A DNA stretch of 27,063 nucleotides from Rickettsia typhi (GCA_945878545.1 CAMCTQ010000002.1:1-27063), one strand, 5' to 3'. Positions 14,565 through 24,108 are shown, counted from the stretch's first letter. The notes: generated by a model not told the origin, from the sequence alone. Numbers and translations: made by a program.

Positions 14565-15923
14565 TTATAAAATAACACAAGGGCAACAAGAGTTACTGCT
14601 ATCATCATCATAAGGTGAAACCTCATTGCCTAGTAGAGGAAGATCTTCATTGCTAGGTAATAATAAATGATGACTTTCCCCATGAGGTGAAGCTAAAGCA
14701 GGGTGGATATGATGTAATTGAGGTTCAAGATATACAGGAAAAGTTTTTACTTGCATTTTTCTTTCTGACACTTCTTGTACAAAATTATCTTTCTCTTCTT
14801 GAATTTCATCTAATAACTCAATTCTAACTTCTGGCTGAGCTATAGTTTTGATTGCTGCGTTTTGTATCAAGTTGCTTCTAAAAATGCCACTGAAATGTGG
14901 AGTTGAACTAGTATATTCATTAGCATAAAATTGCAGGAAGGATGCTAAATCTGGGCCAGATTTAGACACATATTTTGCTAAATTACTTACTTTGTCAAAG
15001 TCCCACGTAAGGCTTGATTCTCCAGCTCCAGAGCTAGTTATTAAATGACAGCCATTAGGCAATGTCTGGTGATATTTTCCTGAATAACAACTTTGCACTA
15101 CATAAAGAGTTTCTTTTGCAAGTTGAGGAAATTTACCGAATACTGAAGATAGTTTGCCAGACTCTTCGCTATCATGCATGTTAATAATCACTACAACAAA
15201 ATTAAGATTTTTGGTGGTTAATTGTGAGATTTCTTTTGTATGGAAAAAACTAAAAACTTCTTCGTCTAGAAGATATTTAGAAGCATTACCAAATAATATG
15301 GAAGTATCAAAAAAATTCTTGATATTTTTGTTCCAAAAGGCTGCATGATTATAATTCCATGTTTTGTTTCCTGCATCTTGGATATTTATAAAAGCATTAT
15401 GCTGCACCATAGCTCCGCTATCATATTCAAAAGCTTGGTAATTTAGAGATCCTAAAGTTATGGGAGTATGGCCTATAGTAATATTAGTACTATATGGGTT
15501 AAAAGATGGATTAATATGTGCTGCTATATCGACAAATCTATAGATTTTAGCCAATTGATATATATCTGTTTCGGTATTTTCAAATGCTATCTTTTCTAGG
15601 ACAACTTTGTCATGATTTATAAGAGCAAAATCAACATCTGTTGCTCCTAATTCTTTTAATTTATCTATAATCTTTGGAGTGCGATCGCTAAATAGCTCCT
15701 TGATTCTTTCATGAAAATCTTTTATCAAGAATTTATCTCTTTCTTTATCAGATATTGAAGCTTCTAGATAAGCTTGTTTTACTATGTCAAAATAACTATT
15801 ATTAGTTTCTTCAGCCGGGGTAAAAGTTACTTGATCAATAACATCAAAATGGCCGAGTATATCATAAATTGTTAAGTAAAAAATTTCTGTTTTTAGACCT
15901 TTGATTGAAAGAGTGCCTTGCAT
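14565..15923 (-). CDS. Caspase-like (clan CD) cysteine protease candidate with C-terminal CaaX box (CVIL)
   Basis: 452 aa, no signal peptide or membrane helix, with ribosome-binding site AGGAG 8 nt before the ATG. Residues 240-250 form a hydrophobic strand ending in His250 (NFVVVIINMHDSEESG), and 272-282 a second one ending in Cys279 (TLYVVQSCYSG), followed by HLITSSGAGESS (293-304). A strand-His and strand-Cys-x-SG order ~29 residues apart is the arrangement of clan CD peptidases (caspase, metacaspase, legumain, clostripain), although the usual His-Gly is His-Asp here. Residues 1-230 match nothing I know. After ~365 the chain is acidic, then His-rich (HHIHP, ESHHLL), ending SSNSCCPCVIL. The last four residues are a CaaX box favouring geranylgeranylation, with two extra cysteines that could be palmitoylated. 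I infer a protease sent into the host and fixed to membranes. It lies 101 bp downstream of rluB. Confidence 0.75.
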   Translation of the reverse strand: MQGTLSIKGLKTEIFYLTIYDILGHFDVIDQVTFTPAEETNNSYFDIVKQAYLEASISDKERDKFLIKDFHERIKELFSDRTPKIIDKLKELGATDVDFALINHDKVVLEKIAFENTETDIYQLAKIYRFVDIAAHINPSFNPYSTNITIGHTPITLGSLNYQAFEYDSGAMVQHNAFINIQDAGNKTWNYNHAAFWNKNIKNFFDTSILFGNASKYLLDEEVFSFFHTKEISQLTTKNLNFVVVIINMHDSEESGKLSSVFGKFPQLAKETLYVVQSCYSGKYHQTLPNGCHLITSSGAGESSLTWDFDKVSNLAKYVSKSGPDLASFLQFYANEYTSSTPHFSGIFRSNLIQNAAIKTIAQPEVRIELLDEIQEEKDNFVQEVSERKMQVKTFPVYLEPQLHHIHPALASPHGESHHLLLPSNEDLPLLGNEVSPYDDDSSNSCCPCVIL

Positions 15924-16024
15924 ATTGGTTGCTCCTAATTTTTAGTTATAATAGTCATTCAATTTGAAAATGATTATATAATGTTAATATTTATAATGGA
16001 TTGCATCTTATCAATTAATAAAAG

Positions 16025-16732
16025 TTAGTCAATACGTACTTCTTTAAATTCTCCTGGTTTTAAGGTCCCTAATTTATAGTTGCCATATTTAATACGGATC
16101 AAGCGATTTACTGTAAGAGAGAAGTGTTCAAAAATTTTTCTAATTTCTCGGTTTTTGCCTTCGGTCAAAGTGACCTCGAACCATGAATTCGTCATTCCTT
16201 CTGAAATCAATTTGATTGCTTTGGGATTGTAAGTAACATCATCAATTGTGATCTGATGAGATTTTTTCTGAGTTGCATAAAGCACTAGACTAGAGGTGTT
16301 GCCGTGTGCTCTTACTTTATAAACTCTTTCAAAATTGTTTTTCGGTAATTCAAATTCCCTAGCTAGTGCTCCACTATTTGTTAGTAATAATAGTCCTTCG
16401 CTATTTAAGTCCAATCTGCCAACAGAAATTACTCTTGGCAGAGAGTCTTTCAAGGCGTTAAAAACAGTCGGTCTATTCTGGGGGTCATTGTGAGTTGTAA
16501 TCAATCCTATTGGTTTATAATATAGCCAAAGTCTTGTTTTATAAGATAGACTTACTACCTTATTATCTACTTCTATGATATTTTCTGATCCAACATTTAC
16601 AGCTGGCGTGGTTATTACTTTTCCATCCAATTTTACCCGGCCATCGGTGATCAACTTTTCAGCCTGACGCCTTGAACAAACTCCAGACGCAGCAATAAAC
16701 TTTGCTATTCGACCAGAGATAAATTCACTCAT
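16025..16732 (-). CDS. rluB: 23S rRNA pseudouridine synthase, RluB/RsuA family
   Basis: 235 aa. Residues 6-65 are an S4 RNA-binding domain (RIAKFIAASGVCSRRQAEKLI). The synthase domain has the catalytic Asp108 in VGRLDLNSEGLLLLTN and the GKNREIRKIFEHF motif near the end. RluB-type enzymes make pseudouridine at a fixed position of 23S rRNA helix 90-92. RsuA (16S) or RluE specificity cannot be excluded by eye. It starts 3 nt after the leuS stop, so it is probably cotranscribed with DUF3576 and leuS. Confidence 0.92.
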   Translation of the reverse strand: MSEFISGRIAKFIAASGVCSRRQAEKLITDGRVKLDGKVITTPAVNVGSENIIEVDNKVVSLSYKTRLWLYYKPIGLITTHNDPQNRPTVFNALKDSLPRVISVGRLDLNSEGLLLLTNSGALAREFELPKNNFERVYKVRAHGNTSSLVLYATQKKSHQITIDDVTYNPKAIKLISEGMTNSWFEVTLTEGKNREIRKIFEHFSLTVNRLIRIKYGNYKLGTLKPGEFKEVRID

Positions 16733-16735
16733 ATA

Positions 16736-19267
16736 TTATACTACAATGTTAACTATTTTTTGTGGTACGATAATAATCTTTTTGATTTCCATGCCTTCTA
16801 TATGTTTTTGGATTGTAGGAAGGTGAATGGCGACCTTTTTGATCTCTTCTTCAGTCGCATCGACAGAAAAATCATAAGTAGCCCTTAGCTTGCCCTTAAT
16901 TTGCACCGCCATAGTGTAGTTGCTGATTTGCAGTTTTGTCTCATCAAAATTAGGCCAACTAGTTTTGTATAAAGGGGTATCATTACCAATTTTCTGCCAA
17001 AGTTCTTCAGTGATATGTGGGATGAAAGGATTCAGCAACTGAATAACAGTCTTAATACCAAAATAACTAGTCTTTATATCGCTTGATTCTTTAGAAATCG
17101 CATCTGAAATATTATTAAATAATTCCCTGATTCTTGCTATTGCTTTGTTCAAGCGGTAAGCATTAATATCTTCTGTAACATTTTTTATAGTAGCGTGGAT
17201 CTGACTATCAAGTTCGTTGTTATTTTTGTTATTTGATGGATGCTTTTGTAATAGATCAAAAGCTTTTTCTGTTTGAGCAACTAATCTTGTGATGAATTTT
17301 TTACAACCATCAACACCTGCCATTGACCATTCTAAATCTTTTTCAGCTGGGCTATCTGATAGAACAAACATTCTAATCGCATCAGCTCCGTAGGACTGTA
17401 GCATTTCTTCCAAATCTACAACATTCATTTTGGATTTACTCATTTTTTCGAGCTTACCTTCGAACACTTCCTCCTTTGTTATTTTGTGAAAGAATTTGTT
17501 GTTTTTGGTTTCAACATCGCCTGGATACAACCATTTACCTGATTTATCTTTGTAAGTTGCGTGGAGAACCATTCCTTGAGTTAAAAGACGTTTAAATGGT
17601 TCGCGAATATTCAAATATCCAACATCAGCCATGGTTTTTGTAAAGAATCTGGAGTAAAGTAAGTGCAATATCGCATGTTCTATACCGCCGATATACTGAT
17701 CTACTGGCATCCAATAATCACAATCCTTTGTACTGACCATTTCTGAACTGTGCACGTTGCAAAAACGAGCAAAATACCAAGATGATTCAAAAAAAGTATC
17801 AAATGTATCGGTTTCTCTGATTGCTTTTTCTTGGCAATTAGGACAATTTACATATTTCCAAGATGGATGGTGATCAAGTGGATTTCCTGGTTTGTCAAAA
17901 CTAATATCTTGGGGTAATTTAACTGGTAAATCAGCCACTGGCACTGGTAGAGTGCCGCATTTATCGCAATAAATTATTGGAATAGGACATCCCCAGTATC
18001 TTTGTCTTGAGATTCCCCAATCTCTTAAACGATAATTAATAGTGCGAGTGCCAATGCCAAGTTCTTCAAATCTATCTATAATTGCTTTTCTAGCGTTTCC
18101 AACGGTCATGCCAGTTAAAAATGAGGAATTGATTATTATATCATCTTCTTTGTAAATATATGCCGCGTGGGTCAAATCAATCTCGCTATTTGTACTCTTG
18201 GCTATTTGTTTTATCGACAAATTTTCTGTGCCTTGCGTTAACTCAAAATCTCTTTGATCATGAGCAGGGCACCCATAAATCGCTCCAGTGCCGTAATCCA
18301 TCAAAACAAAATTAGCTATAATAATTGGTAATTTTATATTTTTGTCAAAAGGATGTTTGGCAAACAAACCAGTAAACACGGCTTCTTTGCTTGTTTTTTC
18401 TATATCTGCTTCAGCAGTGGAATTATGTCCACATTTATCAATAAATGCTTTAACTTCATCAGTTTTTTTAATCTTATTAATGAAAGGATGATTATAAGCA
18501 ACTGCTACAAATGTTGCGCCAAAAATTGCTTCTGGGGTGGTTGTATATACTTCAATTTTTTGATCATGGTCTGTTACATCAAAATGAAAACTAGCACCTT
18601 CGGATTTGCCAATCCAATTTTTTTGCATGGTTTTAACATTTTCTGGCCATTCCAAATTATTTATATCAGTTAATAGTTCCTCAGCATAGTCAGTGATTTT
18701 TAAAAACCATTGTTTCAAATATCTCTTTTCAACGAGAGCTCCTGAGCGCCAACCGCGGCCATTTTCCACCTGTTCGTTGGCCAGCACAGTTTGATCTACT
18801 GGGTCCCAATTAACTGTTGATTCTTTTTGATAGGCTAAGCCTTTTTTCAAAAGATCAATGAAGAATTTTTGTTCATGTTTATAATATTCTGGATCACAGC
18901 TAGCTAACTCTTTGCTCCAATCATAAGAGACTCCTATGGGTTTCAGTTGCTTTTTCATTGCCTCTATATTTGCATAAGTCCAGTCACCAGGATGAGAGGA
19001 ATTAGCAATCGCGGCATTTTCAGCTGGCAAACCAAAAGCGTCCCAGCCCATGGGATGAAGAACGTTATAGCCTTTGGCTAGAAAAAACCTTGCTATTACA
19101 TCGCCAATTGAATAATTACGCAAATGTCCAACATGAAATTTTCCAGAAGGGTAGGGAAACATTTCAAGAACGTAGTATTTGGGTTTTTCGGAATTGCTGT
19201 TTGCAACAAAAGCGTTAGAATCATCCCAGATTTTCTGCCATTTTGCCTCTATGCTTTTTATATTCAT
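16736..19267 (-). CDS. leuS: Leucyl-tRNA synthetase
   Basis: 843-aa class Ia synthetase that attaches leucine to tRNA-Leu. The HIGH motif is in [19 protein letters not shown] near residues 38-56. A CP1 editing domain lies at about 220-410 ([30 protein letters not shown]). A zinc-knuckle segment follows (CDKCG, CPNCQ). The KMSKS motif is [10 protein letters not shown] near residue 607, then the anticodon-binding region and a C-terminal domain. Length is normal. It sits 12 nt after the DUF3576 gene and 3 nt before rluB; the DUF3576-leuS pairing is common in Alphaproteobacteria. No clear ribosome-binding site precedes the ATG. Confidence 0.97.
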   Translation of the reverse strand: MNIKSIEAKWQKIWDDSNAFVANSNSEKPKYYVLEMFPYPSGKFHVGHLRNYSIGDVIARFFLAKGYNVLHPMGWDAFGLPAENAAIANSSHPGDWTYANIEAMKKQLKPIGVSYDWSKELASCDPEYYKHEQKFFIDLLKKGLAYQKESTVNWDPVDQTVLANEQVENGRGWRSGALVEKRYLKQWFLKITDYAEELLTDINNLEWPENVKTMQKNWIGKSEGASFHFDVTDHDQKIEVYTTTPEAIFGATFVAVAYNHPFINKIKKTDEVKAFIDKCGHNSTAEADIEKTSKEAVFTGLFAKHPFDKNIKLPIIIANFVLMDYGTGAIYGCPAHDQRDFELTQGTENLSIKQIAKSTNSEIDLTHAAYIYKEDDIIINSSFLTGMTVGNARKAIIDRFEELGIGTRTINYRLRDWGISRQRYWGCPIPIIYCDKCGTLPVPVADLPVKLPQDISFDKPGNPLDHHPSWKYVNCPNCQEKAIRETDTFDTFFESSWYFARFCNVHSSEMVSTKDCDYWMPVDQYIGGIEHAILHLLYSRFFTKTMADVGYLNIREPFKRLLTQGMVLHATYKDKSGKWLYPGDVETKNNKFFHKITKEEVFEGKLEKMSKSKMNVVDLEEMLQSYGADAIRMFVLSDSPAEKDLEWSMAGVDGCKKFITRLVAQTEKAFDLLQKHPSNNKNNNELDSQIHATIKNVTEDINAYRLNKAIARIRELFNNISDAISKESSDIKTSYFGIKTVIQLLNPFIPHITEELWQKIGNDTPLYKTSWPNFDETKLQISNYTMAVQIKGKLRATYDFSVDATEEEIKKVAIHLPTIQKHIEGMEIKKIIIVPQKIVNIVV

Positions 19268-19279
19268 AGGAGTATGTGA

Positions 19280-19777
19280 TTATTTATCTGCCTGATACAG
19301 AGCTCTTGCTTTTCTGATGATTTTATCTTCTAAGATGCCGCCAATTGCTGATTCCTTATAATCTTTTGACCATTTGTGACCAATTTTTGTTCTCTCATAA
19401 GCTTTAACATCTAATGCTTCAGAACTGATTACTTCATCTTTGATAAAGACATTTATTTTAAATTGAGTATTAGGTTGACCTTTAGGATTATACCATTCAG
19501 TAATTATGACCCCACCAACACTATCTGCTGATGTTAGAGGTGCAAAATCAAGAACATCTAGCGCCGCTTGATAAAGATATTTATTAACATTACCAATTTT
19601 TGCTTTTGTTGATGTACTTTTAGTTTTCCCAGGCCTAAAGACAATTCCTTCCCCTTGAATTAGAGATCCCATTTCGTCCATCTCTGTTTCAACTCTTGAT
19701 TTTGGGTAATCTCCAGCTAAACTGGAAGTTGTGTATGTTAGTAATATGAACAGGAAGGAAAGATACTTAATTTTCAT
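19280..19777 (-). CDS. DUF3576 family exported protein
   Basis: 165 aa from the ATG at 19775-19777. This start is chosen because it opens directly with a signal peptide (MKIKYLSFLFILLTYTTSSL, cleaved near Ala-Gly at 21-22). The frame extends upstream to an ATG at 19879, adding 34 residues that would bury the signal. The core matches DUF3576 as I know it: NKYLYQAALDVLDFAPLTSA, then GGVIITEWY, FKINVFI and a C-terminal LEDKIIRKARALY. The family is an alphaproteobacterial envelope protein of unknown function, usually encoded next to leuS, as here (12-nt gap). Confidence 0.88.
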   Translation of the reverse strand: MKIKYLSFLFILLTYTTSSLAGDYPKSRVETEMDEMGSLIQGEGIVFRPGKTKSTSTKAKIGNVNKYLYQAALDVLDFAPLTSADSVGGVIITEWYNPKGQPNTQFKINVFIKDEVISSEALDVKAYERTKIGHKWSKDYKESAIGGILEDKIIRKARALYQADK

Positions 19778-19900
19778 AGTAATAATATTATATTTTGAGC
19801 TCAGCTTGATTTTTTGTCGTCTATATCGATATGAAAATATAATGTTTTTATAAATAATACAACTAAAAAAAGAATTCATAATAAGTTGATATTATTAATT

Positions 19901-21130
19901 TTATAAATTATTTACCAATTCCCTTGAGTGTTTTTTTATTAGTTCCACCCCAGGTTGGTCAAAAGGATTAATTCTCATTAAGTGTCCAATCGTTATTGTC
20001 TCAAACATTAAATGACATGTTATTGCTCCAAAAGACTTGGCAGATAAGTTTTGTAAAATAATGCTTCTTATAGGCGCTTTTTTTAATCTAAGGGCATGTA
20101 TAGTTGCATCAAAATTTGCTTTATTAATATCGGTTAGTTGTTTATTCGCTAAATAGCCCAATGTATTTAAGTTACTAGTTTTGTAGTTTAGTAGATCTTT
20201 GTTAAGATTTGTTACATAAAAAAAACTGAAATATTTATCTTGTGGTCCTTCCAAATATAGTTGCAGCATACTATGTTGGTCATTTGGTCCCAGTCCTTTT
20301 AAAGGTGTAAAACCTTTGCCGTCCTTGCCTAAAGACTCGGAGATGATTTGTGAGTACCATTCTAAAAACGGTAAGAATCTTTGCAAGTAACCAACATTCA
20401 CTAATGTAGTTTTGTTGGAATAATATATTGAGCTTGCGCTTAAAAGAGGTTTACTTGTACCCTGGTTAGAGCAGAAATCATCGATAACTCCATTTGCGCC
20501 TGATAAATAAGCATGTATGTCAATCCTTGCAATTAAACCAATTAATAGAGATACACTGGATAGACCAGAGTATCTACCACTAATGCCTTCTTGGTGAGGG
20601 ATTAAGGTGCCGTCAATTTCGGTGCCTATGTCTTTTAGCGTACCGTTTTTAAGGTTGGTAATAAAAAAGGATCGATTAGCAAGGTCTGTTATGTTATTTT
20701 TTTGATATTCCTTGAGCAGGCATCCAACTAAAGTATTAGTTTCTAGAGTTTCTCCAGAGTTGCTAATTGCAATAAAAGCAGAATCCTTGATGTCTATAGT
20801 GGTTATTAGCTCAGCAAAGAAAATGGGATCGGTATTATTTAGAAAATGTATTTTAGGGGAGTTTTGATCTTGTCCTAAAAAACTTACTAACATTTGAGGG
20901 TTTAGGGTGGCTCCGCCCATGCTAATAACAATTAGATCGGAAAAGTTGTCTCTTATTTTATCTGCTAGATCTGTAAGATTTTTGAGTAGATTTTCTGGTT
21001 CATGTTTTTTAAAAATTTGATAATAAGAATTGCCAGATTCTATATTACTAACTATAGATTTTGCAGTATCTAGTAATAATTTACTATCTTGGTTTTGAGA
21101 CTCGAAATTATGATATTCTATATCGTACAT
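19901..21130 (-). CDS. pgi: Glucose-6-phosphate isomerase, short form
   Basis: 409 aa, compared with ~550 in E. coli, so a compact form like those of other small-genome bacteria. It interconverts glucose-6-phosphate and fructose-6-phosphate. The two SIS-type sugar-binding parts are recognisable: VISMGGATLNPQM (68-80) and AISNSGETLET (121-131). Catalytic residues align as Glu265 (SESLGKDGKGFTP), His286 (NDQHSMLQLYLEGP) and Lys399 in the C-terminal FDQPGVELIKK. Its ATG overlaps the stop of the upstream methyltransferase gene by one base (TAATG), so translation is probably coupled. With rpiB it suggests retained sugar-phosphate interconversion, unlike typical Rickettsia. Confidence 0.93.
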   Translation of the reverse strand: MYDIEYHNFESQNQDSKLLLDTAKSIVSNIESGNSYYQIFKKHEPENLLKNLTDLADKIRDNFSDLIVISMGGATLNPQMLVSFLGQDQNSPKIHFLNNTDPIFFAELITTIDIKDSAFIAISNSGETLETNTLVGCLLKEYQKNNITDLANRSFFITNLKNGTLKDIGTEIDGTLIPHQEGISGRYSGLSSVSLLIGLIARIDIHAYLSGANGVIDDFCSNQGTSKPLLSASSIYYSNKTTLVNVGYLQRFLPFLEWYSQIISESLGKDGKGFTPLKGLGPNDQHSMLQLYLEGPQDKYFSFFYVTNLNKDLLNYKTSNLNTLGYLANKQLTDINKANFDATIHALRLKKAPIRSIILQNLSAKSFGAITCHLMFETITIGHLMRINPFDQPGVELIKKHSRELVNNL

Positions 21131-21987
21131 TATATAGCAAAACCGTGAGTTATCGGTAGTACAATTCTCATATAGCCAAGTCCAAATTTACCCAGTAACC
21201 AGTCTGGCCCAATGCCAAATTGTCTAAAACTAGTCTGCCATTTTTCTGCCTGTTGGACGATAAGATTACGAGATGGGAATTGATCATTACTAGCAATTAT
21301 TATTCTGTTGCCAGGGCTTATTAAATTGATAATTACACCAAAAGTTTTTTGATATAATTCTGATTCTAATTGGTAAGATTTGCTTTGTGTAAAGGTATTC
21401 ACGCAGGCAATACCTGTTTTTGTTAAAATCTTTTTTAGGTTACTAGTAAATTCGGTTGTTAGAAAAGCTGGCGGAATATACTCTGTATCGAAGCCGTCAA
21501 GAAAAACTATATCATAAGTTTCAGGGTTAGCTTTTTTGATAAAATCAACACCATCTTGCGCAAATATTTTTACATTGTTAGTCGATGTAAATGAAAAATA
21601 TTTTTCAGCAATGTTAATAACCTCTGGGTCAATTTCTACGACATCAATTTGTACGTTTGGTAATAGTTTAATCAGTGCTTTTGGTATGGTTGCGCCGCCA
21701 AGACCGATAAAGAGAATTTTTTGTGGGTCTGGTTTGATATATAAGGCAGCAAGCATCATTTTAGTATAATCAAAGAGTTGTAAATTTGGATTGTTTAAAA
21801 CCATACAACTTTGAAACGCTTCTGCAGAAGGTTCTTTAAATGACAAACATCGAACACCACCTTGATCAGAAACCCATTTAGAACCATAGCTATTTGTAGC
21901 TTTATGTAAGATGGAAGGGGACGCAGCTATTGTTACGAGACTGTATAATATTAAGCTTATTAGCAATAAGCACGATCTAATATTCAT
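21130..21987 (-). CDS. Exported spermidine-synthase-like (aminopropyltransferase fold) protein
   Basis: 285 aa from the ATG at 21985-21987, with a GAGG ribosome-binding site. The longer frame runs back through the tRNA-Gln and is not real. A signal peptide or anchor covers residues 1-22. The SAM-binding Rossmann core reads ILFIGLGGATIPKAL (91-105), DVVEIDPEVINIA (115-127, acidic ribose binder Glu118), FAQDGVDFI (142-150) and YDIVFLDGFD (158-167). These are motifs of the SpeE/spermidine synthase-like methyltransferase family. The polyamine-binding aspartates are not obvious, so real spermidine synthase activity is doubtful, and an N-terminal signal is unexpected for a cytoplasmic SAM enzyme. 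It lies between tRNA-Gln (34 nt) and pgi (1-nt overlap). Confidence 0.82.
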   Translation of the reverse strand: MNIRSCLLLISLILYSLVTIAASPSILHKATNSYGSKWVSDQGGVRCLSFKEPSAEAFQSCMVLNNPNLQLFDYTKMMLAALYIKPDPQKILFIGLGGATIPKALIKLLPNVQIDVVEIDPEVINIAEKYFSFTSTNNVKIFAQDGVDFIKKANPETYDIVFLDGFDTEYIPPAFLTTEFTSNLKKILTKTGIACVNTFTQSKSYQLESELYQKTFGVIINLISPGNRIIIASNDQFPSRNLIVQQAEKWQTSFRQFGIGPDWLLGKFGLGYMRIVLPITHGFAI

Positions 21988-22021
21988 AACGACCTCAAAA
22001 TTGTATTTTTTGTATTTAAGC

Positions 22022-22097
22022 TGGCTGGGACGAGAGGGCTCGAACCTCTGACCTACGATACCAAAAACCGTTGCTCTACCAACTGAGCTACGTCCCA
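22022..22097 (-). tRNA. tRNA-Gln (anticodon TTG)
   Basis: On the minus strand TGGGACG pairs with CGTCCCA over seven base pairs, including the weak U1-A72 pair typical of tRNA-Gln. D arm GCTC/GAGC. Anticodon stem ACGGT/ATCGT with loop TTTTGGT, anticodon TTG. T arm AGAGG-TTCGAGC-CCTCT. Discriminator G, and CCA encoded at 22022-22024. Confidence 0.93.
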
Positions 22098-22338
22098 ATT
22101 TGTTTGTGCATTAAATGCCCTAGCAAGCGAGATTTATATCAATAATTTATTCCGTAGTCAACAACTCAAATAATAGTTTTGATTATTTAATAGTGACTGT
22201 TATAACGCATTATTTTTTAAGATTATAAATACTATACATATTATGTGTTAATATATTAATAGTACTTATGCTATTATATTAAAAAATGACATGGTTGGGA
22301 CAACTCGTTTTTTCAATAGATGATTTGGTAATTGGTAA

Positions 22339-22938
22339 GTGAAGATTTTTTTACGTTTTTTTGGTTTCCATAGCTTCGTGCTTATTGCTTTGTTAGGAAT
22401 GGCAAATATTGCTGTTGGGGCAATAAAAGCTGGCAATAAAGCGACAATAGACATTACTGCCACTGTCCTGCCTTCTTGTACAATTGTTGCGGGAGATGTT
22501 GCGCTGCAAATAACTAATTTTAGCAAGACGCAGTCCTATTCTGGCACCACTACAATTTCTGTATTATGTACTAAAGGCACTAATTTTGTTATTGGTTTAG
22601 ATAATGGAACTTCTTCTGGAGCCACTGCAGCAAGTCGTAAAGTGAAAAATAGAACTTATTATTTAAACTACTCTCTGTATAAAGACAGTGGTAATACTTT
22701 AGTTTGGGGCAATAGTAGTACTAATTCTTTAGCAGGCGTTGCTACTGGCCAAAGACAAATTTTTAATGTTTATGCAAAAATTCCTACTGGACAAAAATCA
22801 GTACCAGGGAAATATTTGGACAGTATAAATGTATCAATAAATTTAGGGAGTGATGCTGGGCGTTTATCCTATCAGTTATCCGTACCAATGAATATCATAC
22901 TTCAGAATACAGAAACACCTGGTTATAGCAATCTTTGA
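22339..22938 (+). CDS. Spore coat U (SCPU) domain pilin-like subunit 1
   Basis: 199 aa starting at GTG. The only good alternative Met is inside the signal peptide. Residues 1-28 are a signal peptide ending at VGA. The SCPU domain follows: ATIDITATVLPSCTIVAG, the second cysteine in ISVLCTKGTNFVIGLDNG, NYSLYKDSGNTLVWG, and FNVYAKIPTGQ. The two cysteines should form a disulfide, as in chaperone-usher subunits. After the domain there is a ~30-residue extension (SYQLSVPMNIILQN to GYSNL) absent from subunit 2. First gene of a chaperone-usher locus, transcribed away from tRNA-Gln across a 241-bp AT-rich gap in which I see no convincing promoter. Confidence 0.88.
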   Translation: MKIFLRFFGFHSFVLIALLGMANIAVGAIKAGNKATIDITATVLPSCTIVAGDVALQITNFSKTQSYSGTTTISVLCTKGTNFVIGLDNGTSSGATAASRKVKNRTYYLNYSLYKDSGNTLVWGNSSTNSLAGVATGQRQIFNVYAKIPTGQKSVPGKYLDSINVSINLGSDAGRLSYQLSVPMNIILQNTETPGYSNL

Positions 22939-23110
22939 TAGCATTAGTATACATGCTTTTCTACAACACAATTTGAATAATTAAAAATATTTTAAAATCT
23001 CTAGTAATAATTTACTGTTGTTACTGCTAATTATTATTGATAATAAAATAATCAATTAACAGGTAAGTTATTTGTTAACATTAAGTTTTTAAATCTAAGC
23101 AGGTAATTAT

Positions 23111-23623
23111 ATGGTTTTTATAAAACGAATAAAGCATCTTTCCAAGTATTTTGTTACGGCTGTTGTGACGGTCGTTAGTGCATTGACGCCTATAAATATG
23201 TCTTCAGGTGCCACTTCAACATCAACTTTTCAGGTAACTGCTACGGTAGCAAGTTCGTGCACTGTATCTGCCACTACTCTAGCTTTTGGTAATTATACCT
23301 TGGCTCAGCTCGATGGGGCTTCTAGCATAACAGCGACATGTACAAATGGTACGACTTATACTATTGGCCTAGATGCTGGTACTTTTGCTTCTGCTACTAC
23401 TAGTACTCGTAAAATGACTGGTACATCAGCATCGGGGCTTAGTTATTCCCTCTATTCTGATTCTGGTAGAACTACCAATTGGGGCAATGTTACAGGTAGC
23501 TGGGTATCTGGCACAGGAACAGGCGCTGCGCAGGTTTTAAATGTATATGGAAGAATTCCTGCATCTCAAACTGCGTCGATCGGTAGTTATGCAGACACAG
23601 TAACAGTGACAATAACATTCTAA
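23111..23623 (+). CDS. Spore coat U (SCPU) domain pilin-like subunit 2
   Basis: 170 aa with an AGG ribosome-binding site 7-9 nt upstream. The signal peptide runs to about residue 34 (SSGA). The SCPU domain is classic: TFQVTATVASSCTVSATTLAF, ITATCTNGTTYTIGLDAGT, RKMTG, YSLYSDSGRTTNWGN, GTGTGAAQVLNVYGRIPASQ, and a C-terminal strand DTVTVTITF. Its Thr/Ala/Gly-rich composition and higher GC set it apart from flanking genes, but this is usual for the family. It is probably the main fibre subunit, exported through Sec and assembled by the downstream chaperone and usher. The 172-bp gap before it contains only AT-rich DNA with a small dyad near 23038-23056. Confidence 0.92.
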   Translation: MVFIKRIKHLSKYFVTAVVTVVSALTPINMSSGATSTSTFQVTATVASSCTVSATTLAFGNYTLAQLDGASSITATCTNGTTYTIGLDAGTFASATTSTRKMTGTSASGLSYSLYSDSGRTTNWGNVTGSWVSGTGTGAAQVLNVYGRIPASQTASIGSYADTVTVTITF

Positions 23624-23640
23624 ATAAATTTTATGAGAAA

Positions 23641-24108
23641 ATGATTATGAAAAAAAGTTTTTATACCAAGATAAGTTTATTACTTCTTTGTATCTTACCA
23701 AGTTTTGCTTATGCATCTTTTACGATTACTCCCGTAAAACTAAAAATCAACAAAGATGAAAAGATTGCAGCTCTAACATTGAAAAATGACAGTAAGGAAG
23801 TTAAGCATTTTCAGCTGACAATTTTCAAAGTAGAGAATGAGCATGGCAAAGAAGTTTTGAAAGAAACAAAAGATTTAACCGTTACTCCCGTGATGTTCAA
23901 AATAGCGCCAGGTAAAAGCCAGTTGGTTAGAATCGCTATTAAGAACAAAATGTATAGTGTGATGGAAGATGGCTATAGAGTTTCTGTTAAGGAATTACCG
24001 CATAAAATAAATGCAGAAGGCGCTCACGTTCGTTTAGTTACTGAGTTTAAGGTTCCTGTATCAATAGAAGCTGAGAAAATGGAAGCTGACGAAAAAGCTA
24101 AGAAGTAG
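23641..24108 (+). CDS. Pilus periplasmic chaperone, N-terminal domain only
   Basis: 155 aa. Signal peptide to Ala25 (FAYA-SFTI). The PapD-like first immunoglobulin domain is complete: FTITPVKLKINKDEKIAALTLKN, VTPVMFKIAPGKSQLVRI, GYRVSVKELP, and the edge strand AHVRLVTEFKVPVSIEA. The basic residue at the usual Arg8 position and a Lys near the usual Lys112 are present as Lys. It then stops in a Lys/Glu tail. Chaperones of this family are normally ~230-250 aa with a second domain, which is missing. The stop is followed within ~60 bp by a palindromic repeat. Either the gene was cut short or a one-domain form works here. Translation can start at 23641 or at the Met codon two codons later. Confidence 0.85.
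   Translation: MIMKKSFYTKISLLLLCILPSFAYASFTITPVKLKINKDEKIAALTLKNDSKEVKHFQLTIFKVENEHGKEVLKETKDLTVTPVMFKIAPGKSQLVRIAIKNKMYSVMEDGYRVSVKELPHKINAEGAHVRLVTEFKVPVSIEAEKMEADEKAKK

Noticed and set aside
21988..22098. 37-codon N-terminal extension of the methyltransferase frame
   Set aside because: It runs through tRNA-Gln; the ATG at 21987 has a ribosome-binding site and a signal peptide.
22264..22275. TTATGCTATTAT shared between the SCPU upstream region and the CaaX upstream region (2091-2102)
   Set aside because: A 12-base AT-rich match, in opposite orientation relative to the genes; too weak to call a shared operator.
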